The notes beneath the pieces were generated by a model. That model was not told the origin of the DNA. It was given only the letters and a program-made list of their open reading frames with translations, and searched no databases. Both the position numbers and the translations under genes were made by a program. A stretch of 64,000 bases of DNA from Paraburkholderia mimosarum LMG 23256 = NBRC 106338 (lineage in GTDB: Bacteria > Pseudomonadota > Gammaproteobacteria > Burkholderiales > Burkholderiaceae): assembly GCF_000739815.1 (NCBI RefSeq), contig NZ_BBJJ01000002.1, positions 186,001 to 250,000 on the forward strand. Reading direction: 5' to 3'. This document shows, in pieces, positions 7,941 through 16,170 of the stretch. How positions within the stretch are numbered: the first letter of the stretch is position 1; each line of letters begins with the position of its first letter.

Positions 7941-8413
7941 ATGAACGCACGTGGTTTCGATCTCGCGCAATTGCGGTCGATTGCCGTTGCGGCGGCAGGC
8001 AGCGTCTCACCCGGCGCCGAGCGGGTGTTCCTCTCACAATCATCGGTGAGCGAGCAGCTCAAGACGCTCGAAGTACGCATCGGCCACCCGCTTTTCGTGC
8101 GCAACAAGCACGATATGCGCCACGGCGGCGGGCGCGAAGCTGTTCAGTCACGCGCGCCGCGTCGTCGCGCTGTGCGACGCCGCGTTTGACGAATATGATC
8201 GGCCGCACGCTCGACGACGAGGTGCGAATCGCGATCATGGACTACTACGCCCGCACGATGTCGTCGAAACGATCTGGCGCTTCGCGAGTCAGCATCCGCG
8301 TTTCTGCTCTAGGTGATGAACGCCCGCGCCGCCCTCGCGGAACTGAGGCGCGTTCAGCCAAGGCAACCCAAGTCGGCGCCCTCGCCGACTACATCGCGAC
8401 TCGCGAAACGTAT
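7941..8413 (+). pseudogene. LysR-family regulator pseudogene
   Basis: The first 58 codons encode a LysR-type DNA-binding domain: DLAQLRSIAVAAAG, then SQSSVSEQLKTLEVRIGHPLFVRNKHD. The frame then shifts. GAKLFSHARRVVALCDAAFDEY continues in a second frame, GRTLDDEVRIAIMDYYA in a third, and DVVETIWRFASQHPR in yet another. A possible C-terminal scrap, ALADYIATR, ends near 8413. At least three frameshifts plus an internal deletion rule out a full-length effector-binding domain. It abuts the convergent dehydratase gene; the original target is unknown. Confidence 0.8.
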
Positions 8414-8426
8414 CGGCCGCGACGTA

Positions 8427-9398
8427 TCAGCCCGCCGCCTGTACCAGCTCCGCGAAGCGCAAAAGGTCCACGTTGCCCCCGGAGATGAGCACGCCCACGC
8501 GCTTGCCGCGCACATCCACCTTGCCGTGCAGCACCGCGGCCGCCGCGAGGCATCCCGTGGGTTCGACCACGATCTTCATGCGGCTCGCGAAAAACTTCAT
8601 CGTGTCGACGAGTTCGGCGTCGCTCACCGTAACGATTTCGCTGACTCGCTCGCGAATCACCTCGAAGGTCAGATTGCCCAGATGCTGGGTCTGCGCGCCA
8701 TCCGCGAGCGTCTTCGGTGTGTCGATATGGACGATCTTGCCCGTCTGCAGACTGCGCTGGCCGTCGTTGCCGGCCTCCGGCTCTACGCCGATCACCGCGC
8801 ACGCGGGCGCGAGCGCATGCGCCGCAGTCGCGCATCCCGAAAGCAGGCCGCCGCCGCCGAGCGGCGTGAGCAACAGGTCGAGCTCGCCCGCTTCCTCGAA
8901 CAGCTCCTTCGCTGCGGTGCCCTGCCCGGCCATCACGTGCGCATGGTCGTAAGGCGGAATCAGCGTGAGGCCGCGCTCGGCCGCGAGGCGCTGCCCGAGC
9001 GCCTCGCGGTCCTCCGTGTAACGGTCATAGAAGACGATCTCGCCGCCATAGCCGCGCGTGGCCCCGACTTTGACGGCAGGCGCGTCATACGGCATCACGA
9101 TCACGGACTTCACGCCGAGCAGGTTTGCCGACAGTGCGATCGCCTGCGCATGGTTGCCGGACGAAAACGTGATCACGCCGCCCGCCTTCTGCTCCGGCGT
9201 GAACTGTGCAATCGCGTTGTAGGCGCCACGGAACTTGAACGCGCCCATGCGCTGGAGGTTCTCGCACTTGAAGAAAAGCTGCGCGCCCGTGCGCTCGTTC
9301 GCGGTGCGCGAAGTCAGGACCGGTGTGCGGTGCGCGACGCCGCGCAGGCGGTCGTGGGCCGCAACGACGTCTTCGAAGGTAATGGGCAACGTGCTCAT
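8427..9398 (-). CDS. Threonine/serine dehydratase family, probable threo-3-hydroxyaspartate ammonia-lyase
   Basis: A 323-residue PLP fold-type II enzyme. The Schiff-base lysine lies in GAFKFRGAYNA (about residue 53), the substrate loop SSGNHAQA at about 80, the phosphate-binding glycine loop LGGGGLLSG at about 185, and SGGNVD near the end. It lacks the C-terminal ACT regulatory domain of biosynthetic IlvA. The closest functional group I recognise is the serine racemase / L-threo-3-hydroxyaspartate ammonia-lyase set, which gives oxaloacetate and ammonia. Its stop-start overlap with a YheO/DauR-type regulator supports a catabolic role. Serine racemase or catabolic threonine dehydratase remain possible. 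Confidence 0.75.
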   Translation of the reverse strand: MSTLPITFEDVVAAHDRLRGVAHRTPVLTSRTANERTGAQLFFKCENLQRMGAFKFRGAYNAIAQFTPEQKAGGVITFSSGNHAQAIALSANLLGVKSVIVMPYDAPAVKVGATRGYGGEIVFYDRYTEDREALGQRLAAERGLTLIPPYDHAHVMAGQGTAAKELFEEAGELDLLLTPLGGGGLLSGCATAAHALAPACAVIGVEPEAGNDGQRSLQTGKIVHIDTPKTLADGAQTQHLGNLTFEVIRERVSEIVTVSDAELVDTMKFFASRMKIVVEPTGCLAAAAVLHGKVDVRGKRVGVLISGGNVDLLRFAELVQAAG

Positions 9399-10063
9399 AT
9401 TCGTTCTTCCACAGGCAGGTAGGTGTAGACGGTCGAGCGCGCGACGCCGAGCGTGGCGGCCACGTCGGCGAGCGCATGGCGCAGGTTCAGAAGGCCGCTC
9501 GCCGCGAGTTCGCGCACGGCTTCGCGACGCTGCGCGAGCGTCATGCCGATGGGCGTGGTATTGCGCGTGGCCGCGAAACGTTCGAGCGCCTCGCGCACGC
9601 AGCCGGCGGCGCGCGGCGCGAGCGTTTCGGCCACGGGCGCGGCCGTGCTGGTCTGGATCAGTTGGCCGAGGCCTGCCGTCACCGCGCTGAGCAGAGAAAC
9701 ATCCATGTTCAGGCAGATGGCTGCGACGTACTCGCCCGCGCTGTTTTTCAGGCCGATCGACGTGCTCTTGGCGGGACGCCCGTCGGGAAAGCGGTTCGGA
9801 TAGTTGGCCACGACTTCGGGAAAACCGGGATCGGTGATGCGCGCGAGACCCATTTCGGTGGCGGCATCGCCGACCTGCCGCCCGGACAGGTTGTTCGCGA
9901 TCGCCACGACCGACCGCTCGGGCCGCATGAGATCGTGCAGCACCACTTCCACGAGCGGCGCGAGAGACTGGCCGAGCGCCGCGACGATCTTCTCGCCCTC
10001 GCGCAGCAGCAGTGCGTTTTCCTCAGATGAACGGCTGGAGCGTCTTTGGCGGGTTGGCTTCAT
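9395..10063 (-). CDS. YheO-like PAS / DauR-type transcriptional regulator
   Basis: A 222-residue protein with an N-terminal YheO-like PAS domain (about residues 20-135, containing VEVVLHDL, GLARITDPGF and IGLKNSAGEYVAAICLNMDVS) and a C-terminal HTH of the DauR type (RREAVRELAASGLLNLRHALADVAATLGVARSTVYTYL). Relatives include DauR, which represses D-arginine catabolism genes. It overlaps the dehydratase by four bases (ATGA) and is transcribed first, so it probably controls its own operon. ATG 10063 was chosen over a TTG at 10102 because the latter would read through the inverted repeat upstream. The effector may be a hydroxy- or D-amino acid. Confidence 0.8.
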   Translation of the reverse strand: MKPTRQRRSSRSSEENALLLREGEKIVAALGQSLAPLVEVVLHDLMRPERSVVAIANNLSGRQVGDAATEMGLARITDPGFPEVVANYPNRFPDGRPAKSTSIGLKNSAGEYVAAICLNMDVSLLSAVTAGLGQLIQTSTAAPVAETLAPRAAGCVREALERFAATRNTTPIGMTLAQRREAVRELAASGLLNLRHALADVAATLGVARSTVYTYLPVEERI

Positions 10064-10073
10064 ATTGGATATT

Positions 10074-10098
10074 TTGACAGTAAATGACGGAATGTCAA
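10074..10098. promoter_or_regulatory. Candidate operator upstream of the DauR-type regulator
   Basis: TTGACA (10074-10079) and TGTCAA (10093-10098) form an inverted repeat with a 13-base centre, 10 bases upstream of the regulator's start codon. Read on the minus strand one arm doubles as a consensus -35 hexamer. The position suits autorepression; this is inference. Confidence 0.35.
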
Positions 10099-10162
10099 TC
10101 AAGTGAGGCCAAGGCTTCGGTTCATCGCTTTGGCAACGCCGCCCCGGACCGCGCGATGCGTG

Positions 10163-10187
10163 AAAAAAACCCGCCCGAAGGCGGGTT
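10163..10187 (-). terminator. Terminator of the hcp-hcr operon
   Basis: AACCCGCC and GGCGGGTT flank a CGAA loop (10168-10187) and are followed on the minus strand by a run of seven T (10169-10163), about 45 bases beyond the hcr stop codon. Confidence 0.85.
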
Positions 10188-10230
10188 CAACAGACACGAA
10201 GAAAGACAACACATTGCGCAGCGCCGTCAC

Positions 10231-11253
10231 TCAGACGGTGAACCGCTCGCTGACGAACTGTGCGGACGGCACCCGCGCGCGCGCCGCCATCGCCTGCGCC
10301 GCGCTCACCATGGCGGGCGGCCCGCACACATAGAGGTCCGGCGCCGGGCCGCCGGCGGCGAGCGCGGCGGCGAGTGCGTCGACCGGCGTGCTGTGTGAGC
10401 CCTGCCCTTCATCGGTCGCTTCGCGAACGCAAACTTCGACGCGCAACTGCGGCAACGCCGCCTGAAGCTCGTCCAGCGCATCGAGCATGAAAAGCTCGCT
10501 TGCGCGATTCACGCCGAAGAAGAGCCGCGCATCGTTCATCTCCTGATACTCGGCCATGCGGCGCAGCATCGACAGCACGGGCGCGAGGCCCGTTCCGCCC
10601 GCCACGAACCAGCGCGGACGCAGGCTGTCGGCGATCATGCCGAAGCCGCCTTGCGGGCCGTGCACGGCAAGCATGTCGCCGGGCTGCGCGCGCTCGCGCA
10701 GATACGCCGAAAACTCGCCTTCCGGCCGCAGCCGGATCAGAAACTCGAGGCGCCCTTCCCAGTTGCTCGTGTTGGCGAGCGAGAACGGCCGCCGCACATC
10801 GCTCCCGGGCAGGCCCAGCTCGACGAACTGGCCTGCTTCGAACTCGGCGGCGCTGCCGTTGGCATCGTCGGGTTCGAGCTGCAGTTCGAGGCGGCGCGTA
10901 TCGTCGGCGATCGTCTCGAGCGCAACGATGCGCGCCCAGCGCTCGGCCACCGGCTGCAGCAGCACCTTCGAGTGGTCGTACGGCGCGGCCACGCGCAGGT
11001 CGGCCGCAGGCGTCGTACGGCACAGCAGGACCGCCCGCGGGTCGCCGGAAGGAAGCGCATCGGCGCTATGATCGCCGAGCGTGTACGCACCTTCGGTCAC
11101 GGTGGCATGGCAGGCGCCGCAGCTGCCGCGCTTGCACTGCGACGGCAGCGTGATGTCCGCCGCCGCCGCCGCGCTCAGCACGTCCTGGCCCGGCGCGCAC
11201 GCGAAGCCGAACGCCTGGCCGTCGCGCGTGATGAGCTCGATCTGATAACTCAT
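10231..11253 (-). CDS. hcr: NADH oxidoreductase for hybrid cluster protein (Hcr)
   Basis: A 340-residue electron-transfer flavoprotein. Here the plant-type [2Fe-2S] domain is N-terminal (CKRGSCGACHATV at about residues 40-52, with the fourth Cys in LLCRTT). It is followed by an FAD domain (RPFSLANTSN) and a NAD(P) domain (GGTGLAPVLSM, then YVCGPPAM). In E. coli Hcr the ferredoxin domain is C-terminal, so this is the phenol-hydroxylase-reductase-like layout. ATG 11253 has a GGTGAAG ribosome site and lies 17 bases after hcp. It passes electrons from NADH to Hcp in the cytoplasm. Assignment as Hcr rests on this linkage. Confidence 0.85.
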   Translation of the reverse strand: MSYQIELITRDGQAFGFACAPGQDVLSAAAAADITLPSQCKRGSCGACHATVTEGAYTLGDHSADALPSGDPRAVLLCRTTPAADLRVAAPYDHSKVLLQPVAERWARIVALETIADDTRRLELQLEPDDANGSAAEFEAGQFVELGLPGSDVRRPFSLANTSNWEGRLEFLIRLRPEGEFSAYLRERAQPGDMLAVHGPQGGFGMIADSLRPRWFVAGGTGLAPVLSMLRRMAEYQEMNDARLFFGVNRASELFMLDALDELQAALPQLRVEVCVREATDEGQGSHSTPVDALAAALAAGGPAPDLYVCGPPAMVSAAQAMAARARVPSAQFVSERFTV

Positions 11254-11270
11254 GGCGTCTTCACCCGCGC

Positions 11271-12938
11271 TCATGCGGCCTTGCGTGCGAGCGCGGCCTC
11301 GAGGTCCGCTTTCGCCTCGCCGATCGGCGCGATGCCGAACTGCTTGACGAGGATGTCGAGGACATTCGGCGTGAGGAACGCAGGCAGCGTCGGTCCGAGA
11401 TGGATGTTGCGCAGGCCGAGCGCGAGCAGCGTGAGCAGCACCGCGGCGGCCTTCTGTTCGAACCACGACACCACGAGCGTGAGCGGCAGATCGTTCACGC
11501 CGCAGTCGAAGGCCTTCGAGAGCGCAATCGCGATCTGGATCGCCGAGTAGCTGTCGTTGCACTGGCCGAGATCGAGCAGACGCGGAATGCCGCCGATGTC
11601 GCCGAACGGATGGCGGTTGAAACGGTACTTGTTGCAGCCGAGCGTCATGACGACGGTGTCGTCGGGCGCGCCCTGCGCGAATTCGGTGTAGTAGTTGCGG
11701 CCCGGCGCGGCGCCGTCGCAACCGCCGATCAGGAAGAAGTGGCGGATCTGGCCAGCCTTCACCGCGTCGATCACCTTGTCGGCCACGCCGAGCACGGTGT
11801 TGCGCGCAAAGCCGATCGTGATGGTCTCCTCGGCCGCCGTTTCGCGGAAGCCGGGCAGCGCGAGTGCAGCCTGCACGAGCGGCGCGAATGCATGATGCTC
11901 GAGATGGCGCACGCCGGCCCAGCCCACCGGCCCCGTCGTGAAGATGCGCTGACGGTACTGCGGCAGCGGCTCGATGAGGCAGTTGGACGTCATCAGGATC
12001 GGGCCGGGGAAGTTGGCGAAGTCCGATTGCTGGTCCTGCCACGCGCCGCCATAGTTGCCGGCGAGATGCGGATAAGCCTTGAGCTTCGGGTAAGCATGCG
12101 CGGGCAGCATTTCACCATGCGTGTAGACCTGCACGCCGGTGCCCTGGGTCGCTTCGAGCAGCGCTTCCAGATCGCCGAGATCGTGGCCCGAGACGAGAAT
12201 CGCCTTGCCCGCGACCGGCGTCACGCGCACGGTGGTGGGCTCGGGCATGCCGAAGCGGCCCGTGTTCGCGGCGTCGAGCAGTTCCATCACTTTCAGGTTG
12301 AGGTTGCCGAGCGCGAGCGCGTGCTCGAGCAGATCACCGGCCCGCGTGGGTTCGCTCGCGAGAAAAACCAGCGCATCCTCGACGCCTGCGTAGACCTCTT
12401 CGCTCTCGTAACCGAGCACGCGTGCGTGATGCGCGTACGCGCACACGCCCTTGAGACCGTAAAGCACGAGGGCGCGCAGGCCCACAACGTCCTCGCCGAC
12501 CTCCGCGAGCCCGGACCGGATGCCGACGAGCGCGGCCTGCGCCTGGAGTTCAGCCAGATCGTTGCCCGGCTGCCAGAGCGCAGCGCCGGATGGTTGAGCC
12601 GCGGCGGCGCCTTGTGCGAGCGCGAGCGCCTCGCAGGTCGCCTTGGCGCGATCGCGGTGTTGCGCGGCCTCGCGCAGCATCGCCACGAATCGGCTTGCAT
12701 TGAAGTTGACGTTGGTGAGCGTTGTGAACAGCGCGTACAGAATGAAGCGGTCGGCTTCGCGATCGGGGCTGCCGAGGCTGCGCGCGAGCGCGCCATACTG
12801 TGCGATGCCCTTGGCCGCGTAGATCAGCAGGTCCTGCAGATCCGCCGTCGTGGCGTCCTTGCCGCAGTTGCCCCTGGCCGAGGCGCACCCCGGTGTGGCC
12901 TGGGTGCGGTCGGTCTGTTCACATTGATAGCAAAACAC
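11271..12938 (-). CDS. hcp: Hybrid cluster protein / hydroxylamine reductase, NO reductase
   Basis: A 555-residue Hcp. The N-terminal cysteines fit Cys3-x2-Cys6-x11-Cys18-x6-Cys25, the class II pattern of facultative anaerobes. Hybrid-cluster ligands are visible in [37 protein letters not shown] and [12 protein letters not shown]. Hcp reduces nitric oxide at low concentration (and hydroxylamine in vitro). Start is GTG at 12938, fixed by AGGAGA five bases upstream. First gene of hcp-hcr, with an NsrR-type operator in its promoter region. It fits the nitrate respiration cluster at 20-33 kb, whose activity releases NO. Confidence 0.95.
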   Translation of the reverse strand: MFCYQCEQTDRTQATPGCASARGNCGKDATTADLQDLLIYAAKGIAQYGALARSLGSPDREADRFILYALFTTLTNVNFNASRFVAMLREAAQHRDRAKATCEALALAQGAAAAQPSGAALWQPGNDLAELQAQAALVGIRSGLAEVGEDVVGLRALVLYGLKGVCAYAHHARVLGYESEEVYAGVEDALVFLASEPTRAGDLLEHALALGNLNLKVMELLDAANTGRFGMPEPTTVRVTPVAGKAILVSGHDLGDLEALLEATQGTGVQVYTHGEMLPAHAYPKLKAYPHLAGNYGGAWQDQQSDFANFPGPILMTSNCLIEPLPQYRQRIFTTGPVGWAGVRHLEHHAFAPLVQAALALPGFRETAAEETITIGFARNTVLGVADKVIDAVKAGQIRHFFLIGGCDGAAPGRNYYTEFAQGAPDDTVVMTLGCNKYRFNRHPFGDIGGIPRLLDLGQCNDSYSAIQIAIALSKAFDCGVNDLPLTLVVSWFEQKAAAVLLTLLALGLRNIHLGPTLPAFLTPNVLDILVKQFGIAPIGEAKADLEAALARKAA

Positions 12939-12983
12939 GGCTTTCTCCTTTTCCTTGTGGGATGACGGCGCGAGCTGTCATGT

Positions 12984-13006
12984 AAGATGCAAGATAAATG
13001 CATCTT
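12984..13006. promoter_or_regulatory. NsrR-type operator of hcp-hcr
   Basis: AAGATGCA (12984-12991) and TGCATCTT (12999-13006) are perfect 8-base inverted arms around a 7-base AT-rich centre. This 23-base layout matches the consensus bound by NsrR, the nitric-oxide-sensing Rrf2 repressor of hmp, hcp and related genes. It starts 46 bases upstream of the hcp start codon, consistent with promoter occlusion released by NO. nsrR itself is not in the window. Confidence 0.7.
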
Positions 13007-13224
13007 TTAGATGGTGACGCGCCGGCGGGAGTTGTGCCGTGACAAAAATCAGGAAAAGTGGCGCTTCAGGCGCAAATGCGGTGACGTGTGCGAAAACGCC
13101 GCAGCGCTGCCGGCGGGTCGTGCTAATCGACAACACCGCTTCCCGGTGCCGCTCCGTCTTGAAAGGAGGGACATCCGAATTTGCAAAGAGGTACGACCTT
13201 TCGCCAACAGCGATGCCACGACGC

Positions 13225-13253
13225 TTGCAGTAGTCCCAATATGGGACTAATCT
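13225..13253 (+). promoter_or_regulatory. higBA promoter with overlapping operator
   Basis: A -35 TTGCAG (13225-13230) and -10 TAATCT (13248-13253) are 17 bases apart. The spacer holds a perfect inverted repeat, TAGTCCC (13231-13237) and GGGACTA (13243-13249), ideally placed for the HigA antitoxin to block polymerase. Transcription should start about 13260-13261, at the higB ATG itself, and no ribosome-binding sequence precedes that ATG, so the message is probably leaderless. Confidence 0.65.
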
Positions 13254-13260
13254 CTGCCCG

Positions 13261-13563
13261 ATGAGAGTCGTTGCGAAAAAAGTCCTCCTGGCGTTCTGCG
13301 ACAAGCATCCGGTCGCGCGGCAATCGATACTCGCATGGCACGAGGAAGCCGTTAAAGCCGTCTGGATGACACCGCAGGACATTAAGGCCAGATATTCGAG
13401 CGCGAGCTTCGTCGGACGCAACCGGGTGGTATTCAACGTCAAAGGCAACGACTACAGACTGGTCGTTGCAGTCGCCTACCGCATCGGCGTCGTCTACATC
13501 AAGTTCGTCGGAACTCATGGCGAGTACGACAGGATCGATGCTGAAACTGTAGAACTGGAGTAG
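13261..13563 (+). CDS. higB: HigB-type mRNA-interferase toxin
   Basis: A 100-residue RelE-superfamily toxin of the HigB group. The signature VGRNRVVFNVKGNDYRLVVAVAYRIGVVYIKFVGTHGEYDRID covers the active-site strands, ending in the THxEYD motif typical of HigB. Such toxins cut mRNA on translating ribosomes and are held inactive by the antitoxin encoded just downstream. The toxin comes first, as is normal for higBA. The ATG is at the predicted transcription start. Composition is a little less GC-rich than the neighbours, in keeping with mobile TA loci. Confidence 0.9.
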   Translation: MRVVAKKVLLAFCDKHPVARQSILAWHEEAVKAVWMTPQDIKARYSSASFVGRNRVVFNVKGNDYRLVVAVAYRIGVVYIKFVGTHGEYDRIDAETVELE

Positions 13564-13568
13564 CCACG

Positions 13569-13973
13569 ATGGACATTCGCCCGATCCACAACGAACGCGA
13601 TTACCACGAAGCGTTGCAGACCGTTTCGAGCCTGGTTGACGCCGACCCGGCTCCGGGCACGCCGGAAGGGGACCGCCTGGAAATCCTGGCTACCTTGGTC
13701 GAGCGCTACGAAACTGAACACTTTCCTCTCGATCTTCCCGATCCTGTCGAGGCCATCAAATTCCGGATGGAGCAGGCTGGGCTGTCGGCCAGCGACATGC
13801 AGCCGTATCTCGGCAATCTGAACAGAGTCTACGAAGTGCTCAATCGAAAACGTGGGCTAAGCCTGGCCATGATTCGTCGCCTGAATCGAGGATTGAATAT
13901 CCCGGCCGAAGTACTCATCGGAGAGGAAAATTGCAGCCAGACTGCACGCGGGGAAATGAAGCGGACACAATGA
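13569..13973 (+). CDS. higA: HigA-type antitoxin
   Basis: A 134-residue antitoxin five bases downstream of higB. The N-terminal half (RPIHNERDYHEALQTVSSLVDADPAPGTPEGDRLEILATLVERYE) is the toxin-binding region of this HigA class. The C-terminal half (PVEAIKFRMEQAGLSASDMQPYLGNLNRVYEVLNRKRGLSLAMIRRL) is an Xre-type helix-turn-helix. It neutralises HigB and, with HigB, represses the shared promoter, most likely through the inverted repeat at 13231-13249. Confidence 0.9.
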   Translation: MDIRPIHNERDYHEALQTVSSLVDADPAPGTPEGDRLEILATLVERYETEHFPLDLPDPVEAIKFRMEQAGLSASDMQPYLGNLNRVYEVLNRKRGLSLAMIRRLNRGLNIPAEVLIGEENCSQTARGEMKRTQ

Positions 13974-13977
13974 AGAA

Positions 13978-14026
13978 GGCCGGATGGACCACACGTAACC
14001 GGTTGATTACGTCTGGTCTTCCGGCC
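13978..14026. repeat. Long imperfect hairpin between higBA and ssb
   Basis: A 21-base left arm beginning GGCCGGATGGACCA pairs with a right arm ending TGGTCTTCCGGCC, with few mismatches, around a loop of about 9 bases. It lies 5 bases after higA and 31 bases beyond the ssb stop codon. Only a weak T-tract follows on the plus strand. It probably ends or insulates the two convergent units; an element boundary is an alternative. Confidence 0.6.
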
Positions 14027-14056
14027 AGCATTTGACAGGCAGCGAAAAGGTTCCGT

Positions 14057-14587
14057 TCAGAACGGAATATCGTCGTCCATCTCATCAAAGCCGCCGCCAG
14101 CCGGCGCGCTCGAACGGCCGCCACCGGCGCCGCCACCGCTCGAACGCGGCGCACCGCCGCCGCCCGCCGCACGACCGCCGCCGCGCGGTGCCGACGGCTC
14201 ACGGCTGTAGCCGCCGTCATCGCCCGCGTCGCTGCCCATCGAGGCGCCGCCGCTGCGGCCGCCCAGCATCTGCATCTGGTCGGCGACGATTTCCGTCGAG
14301 TAACGGTCGGTGCCGTCCTGCGCCTGCCACTTGCGCGTGCGGATGCGGCCTTCGATATACACCGACGAGCCTTTCTTCAGGTACTCCGAGACGATCTCGG
14401 CCAGACGCCCGAAGAACGACACCCGGTGCCATTCGGTCATTTCCTTGAACTCGCCGGACGCCTTGTCCTTGTAACGGTCCGTCGTGGCGAGGCGGATGTT
14501 CGCCACGGCGTCGCCGCTCGGCAGATAGCGCACTTCCGGATCGGCGCCGAGGTTGCCGACGAGGATCACCTTGTTCACGGATGCCAT
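14057..14587 (-). CDS. ssb: Single-stranded DNA-binding protein
   Basis: A 176-residue SSB. The OB fold spans residues 1-110 ([51 protein letters not shown]). It is followed by a glycine/serine-rich flexible linker and the conserved acidic tip MDDDIPF, which docks repair and replication partners. The AGGAGA ribosome site is six bases upstream of ATG 14587. It coats single-stranded DNA during replication, recombination and repair. Its neighbours uvrA and the MFS gene are a common Burkholderia arrangement. Confidence 0.97.
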   Translation of the reverse strand: MASVNKVILVGNLGADPEVRYLPSGDAVANIRLATTDRYKDKASGEFKEMTEWHRVSFFGRLAEIVSEYLKKGSSVYIEGRIRTRKWQAQDGTDRYSTEIVADQMQMLGGRSGGASMGSDAGDDGGYSREPSAPRGGGRAAGGGGAPRSSGGGAGGGRSSAPAGGGFDEMDDDIPF

Positions 14588-14748
14588 GAATTTCTCCTGT
14601 TTGATTCCGTTGCGAGGAGCGGCCGCGCGGCACGCGCCGGCGAGCGCTTAATGCGCCTTCGCCAGTCGCAAACCGCCTCCGCGAATTGCGTTGCTTGCTG
14701 TGAACCACTGGTTCGAATAAAGGCCCGCCGGGATCAAGCCCGCTGGGT

Positions 14749-15942
14749 TCAAGCCCGCTTTGGCGGCGCCTTCATATTGGCCGCGATTATAAGCCAGCAC
14801 AAGACGAGCCCCGAGCACGCATAGAACACGGCGCTCGCGCCGTCGTGCTTGAGCAGCCAGCCGCCCACCACGCCGCCGAGCGCGAGCCCGATCGACTGCG
14901 TGGTGTTGTACACGCCCGTGGCCGCGCCCTTGCGGTTGCCCGGCGCGAGCTTGGAAACCAGCGACGGCTGCGACGCCTCCAGGATGTTGAAGCCGAGGAA
15001 GTACACGAACAGCACGGCCGACACGATGACAAGTGTATGTGCCAGCGAGCCGAGCAACAGCTGGCCGATCAGGATAAGACCAATGGCCGATACCACGACG
15101 GCCTTCATCTTGCCCCGCTTCTCCGCGGCGATGATGGCCGGCACCATCATGACGAACGCAAGGCCCATGACCGGCAGATAAATCTTCCAGTGCGACGCGA
15201 CCGGCATGCCCGCATCCACGAGCAGGCGCGGCACGACGAGAAAGAGCGCAGTTTGCGTGGCGTGCAGCACGAGCACGCCGAAATTCAGGCGCAGCAGTTC
15301 GACGTTGTGCAGCACCTCGGCGAACGGGGCGCGCACGTGCACGGGCTTCTTCGGCGAATCGGGCACGACCCAGATCACCACGCCCACCGCGAGAATCGAG
15401 AACACGCCGACGAGCGCGAACAGGCCGCTCATGCCGACCCAGTGAAACACGATCGGCGCGCCCACGATGGCCACGGCGAACGAGATGCCGATCGAGCCGC
15501 CCACCATCGCCATGGCCTTGGTGCGGTTCTCCTCGGCGGTCAGATCGGCGATGAACGCGAGCACCGCCGAAGACACCGCGCCCATGCCCTGGATGACCCG
15601 GCCGACGATGATCCACATCATGTCGTGCGCGCCCGCGGCGACGAAGCTGCCAATCGCGAAAATGACGAGGCCGGTGGCGATGACGGGCTTGCGGCCCACC
15701 ATATCGGAAGCCCAGCCGTAGAAGATATAGAGAAGCGACTGCGTCACGCCGTACGCGCCGAGCGCGATACCGACCAGCAGCAGATTGTCGCCGCCGGGAA
15801 TGGTTTTCGCGTAGACCGAAAACACCGGCATGATCATGAAGAGGCCCAGCATGCGCAGCGCGAAGATCGCCGCGAGCGATACGGTCGCGCGCAGCTCGGG
15901 CGCGCTCATGCGTGAGGAGGTAGCGGGTGAATTGGAGGACAT
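14749..15942 (-). CDS. MFS transporter (YajR-like group)
   Basis: A 397-residue 12-helix major facilitator. Visible features are FALRMLGLFMIMPVFSVY in helix 1, GWASDMVGRKPVIATGL (motif A) after helix 2, and GRVIQGMGAVSSAVLAFIADL. The C-terminal half begins near FGVLVLHATQTALFLVVPRLLV. It resembles the YajR-type efflux proteins, but no C-terminal YAM domain is present. ATG 15942 was taken; an upstream ATG at 15981 would add 13 residues with no clear ribosome site for either. It is transcribed away from uvrA. Substrate unknown. Confidence 0.8.
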   Translation of the reverse strand: MSSNSPATSSRMSAPELRATVSLAAIFALRMLGLFMIMPVFSVYAKTIPGGDNLLLVGIALGAYGVTQSLLYIFYGWASDMVGRKPVIATGLVIFAIGSFVAAGAHDMMWIIVGRVIQGMGAVSSAVLAFIADLTAEENRTKAMAMVGGSIGISFAVAIVGAPIVFHWVGMSGLFALVGVFSILAVGVVIWVVPDSPKKPVHVRAPFAEVLHNVELLRLNFGVLVLHATQTALFLVVPRLLVDAGMPVASHWKIYLPVMGLAFVMMVPAIIAAEKRGKMKAVVVSAIGLILIGQLLLGSLAHTLVIVSAVLFVYFLGFNILEASQPSLVSKLAPGNRKGAATGVYNTTQSIGLALGGVVGGWLLKHDGASAVFYACSGLVLCWLIIAANMKAPPKRA

Positions 15943-16131
15943 CGGAGCGTTGTGTGTTTGGGCCGCAGTCAAATGCCGCAAGTACCCGCACGTTGGTAAC
16001 CAGACTCAACCAGACGAAGCGCGGACCTGGCGGACGCCGCCTGACGCGCCACTTTCGGGGGCCTTGCATGTGCCGCTCCGGGCCCCTTCGAAGACCGTCA
16101 GCAAGCCGTAACGGCGGTCTGGAAAAGTCGC

Positions 16132-16137
16132 TATAGT
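16132..16137 (+). promoter_or_regulatory. Candidate -10 element of uvrA
   Basis: TATAGT, 33 bases upstream of the uvrA ATG, is a good -10 hexamer, but the matching -35 position is poor. No CTG-N10-CAG LexA box was found in the 150 bases before uvrA. Confidence 0.35.
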
Positions 16138-16170
16138 AGCAGGTTTGGTTTCCCTTTCTCGCGCAGGTTC

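Noticed and set aside
13011..13250. Open frame between hcp and higB
   Set aside because: Arg-rich with no recognisable protein; the region carries the NsrR site and higBA promoter instead.
16020..16170. SOS box before uvrA
   Set aside because: No CTG-N10-CAG palindrome is present; the CTG and CAG around 16118-16142 are spaced too far apart.
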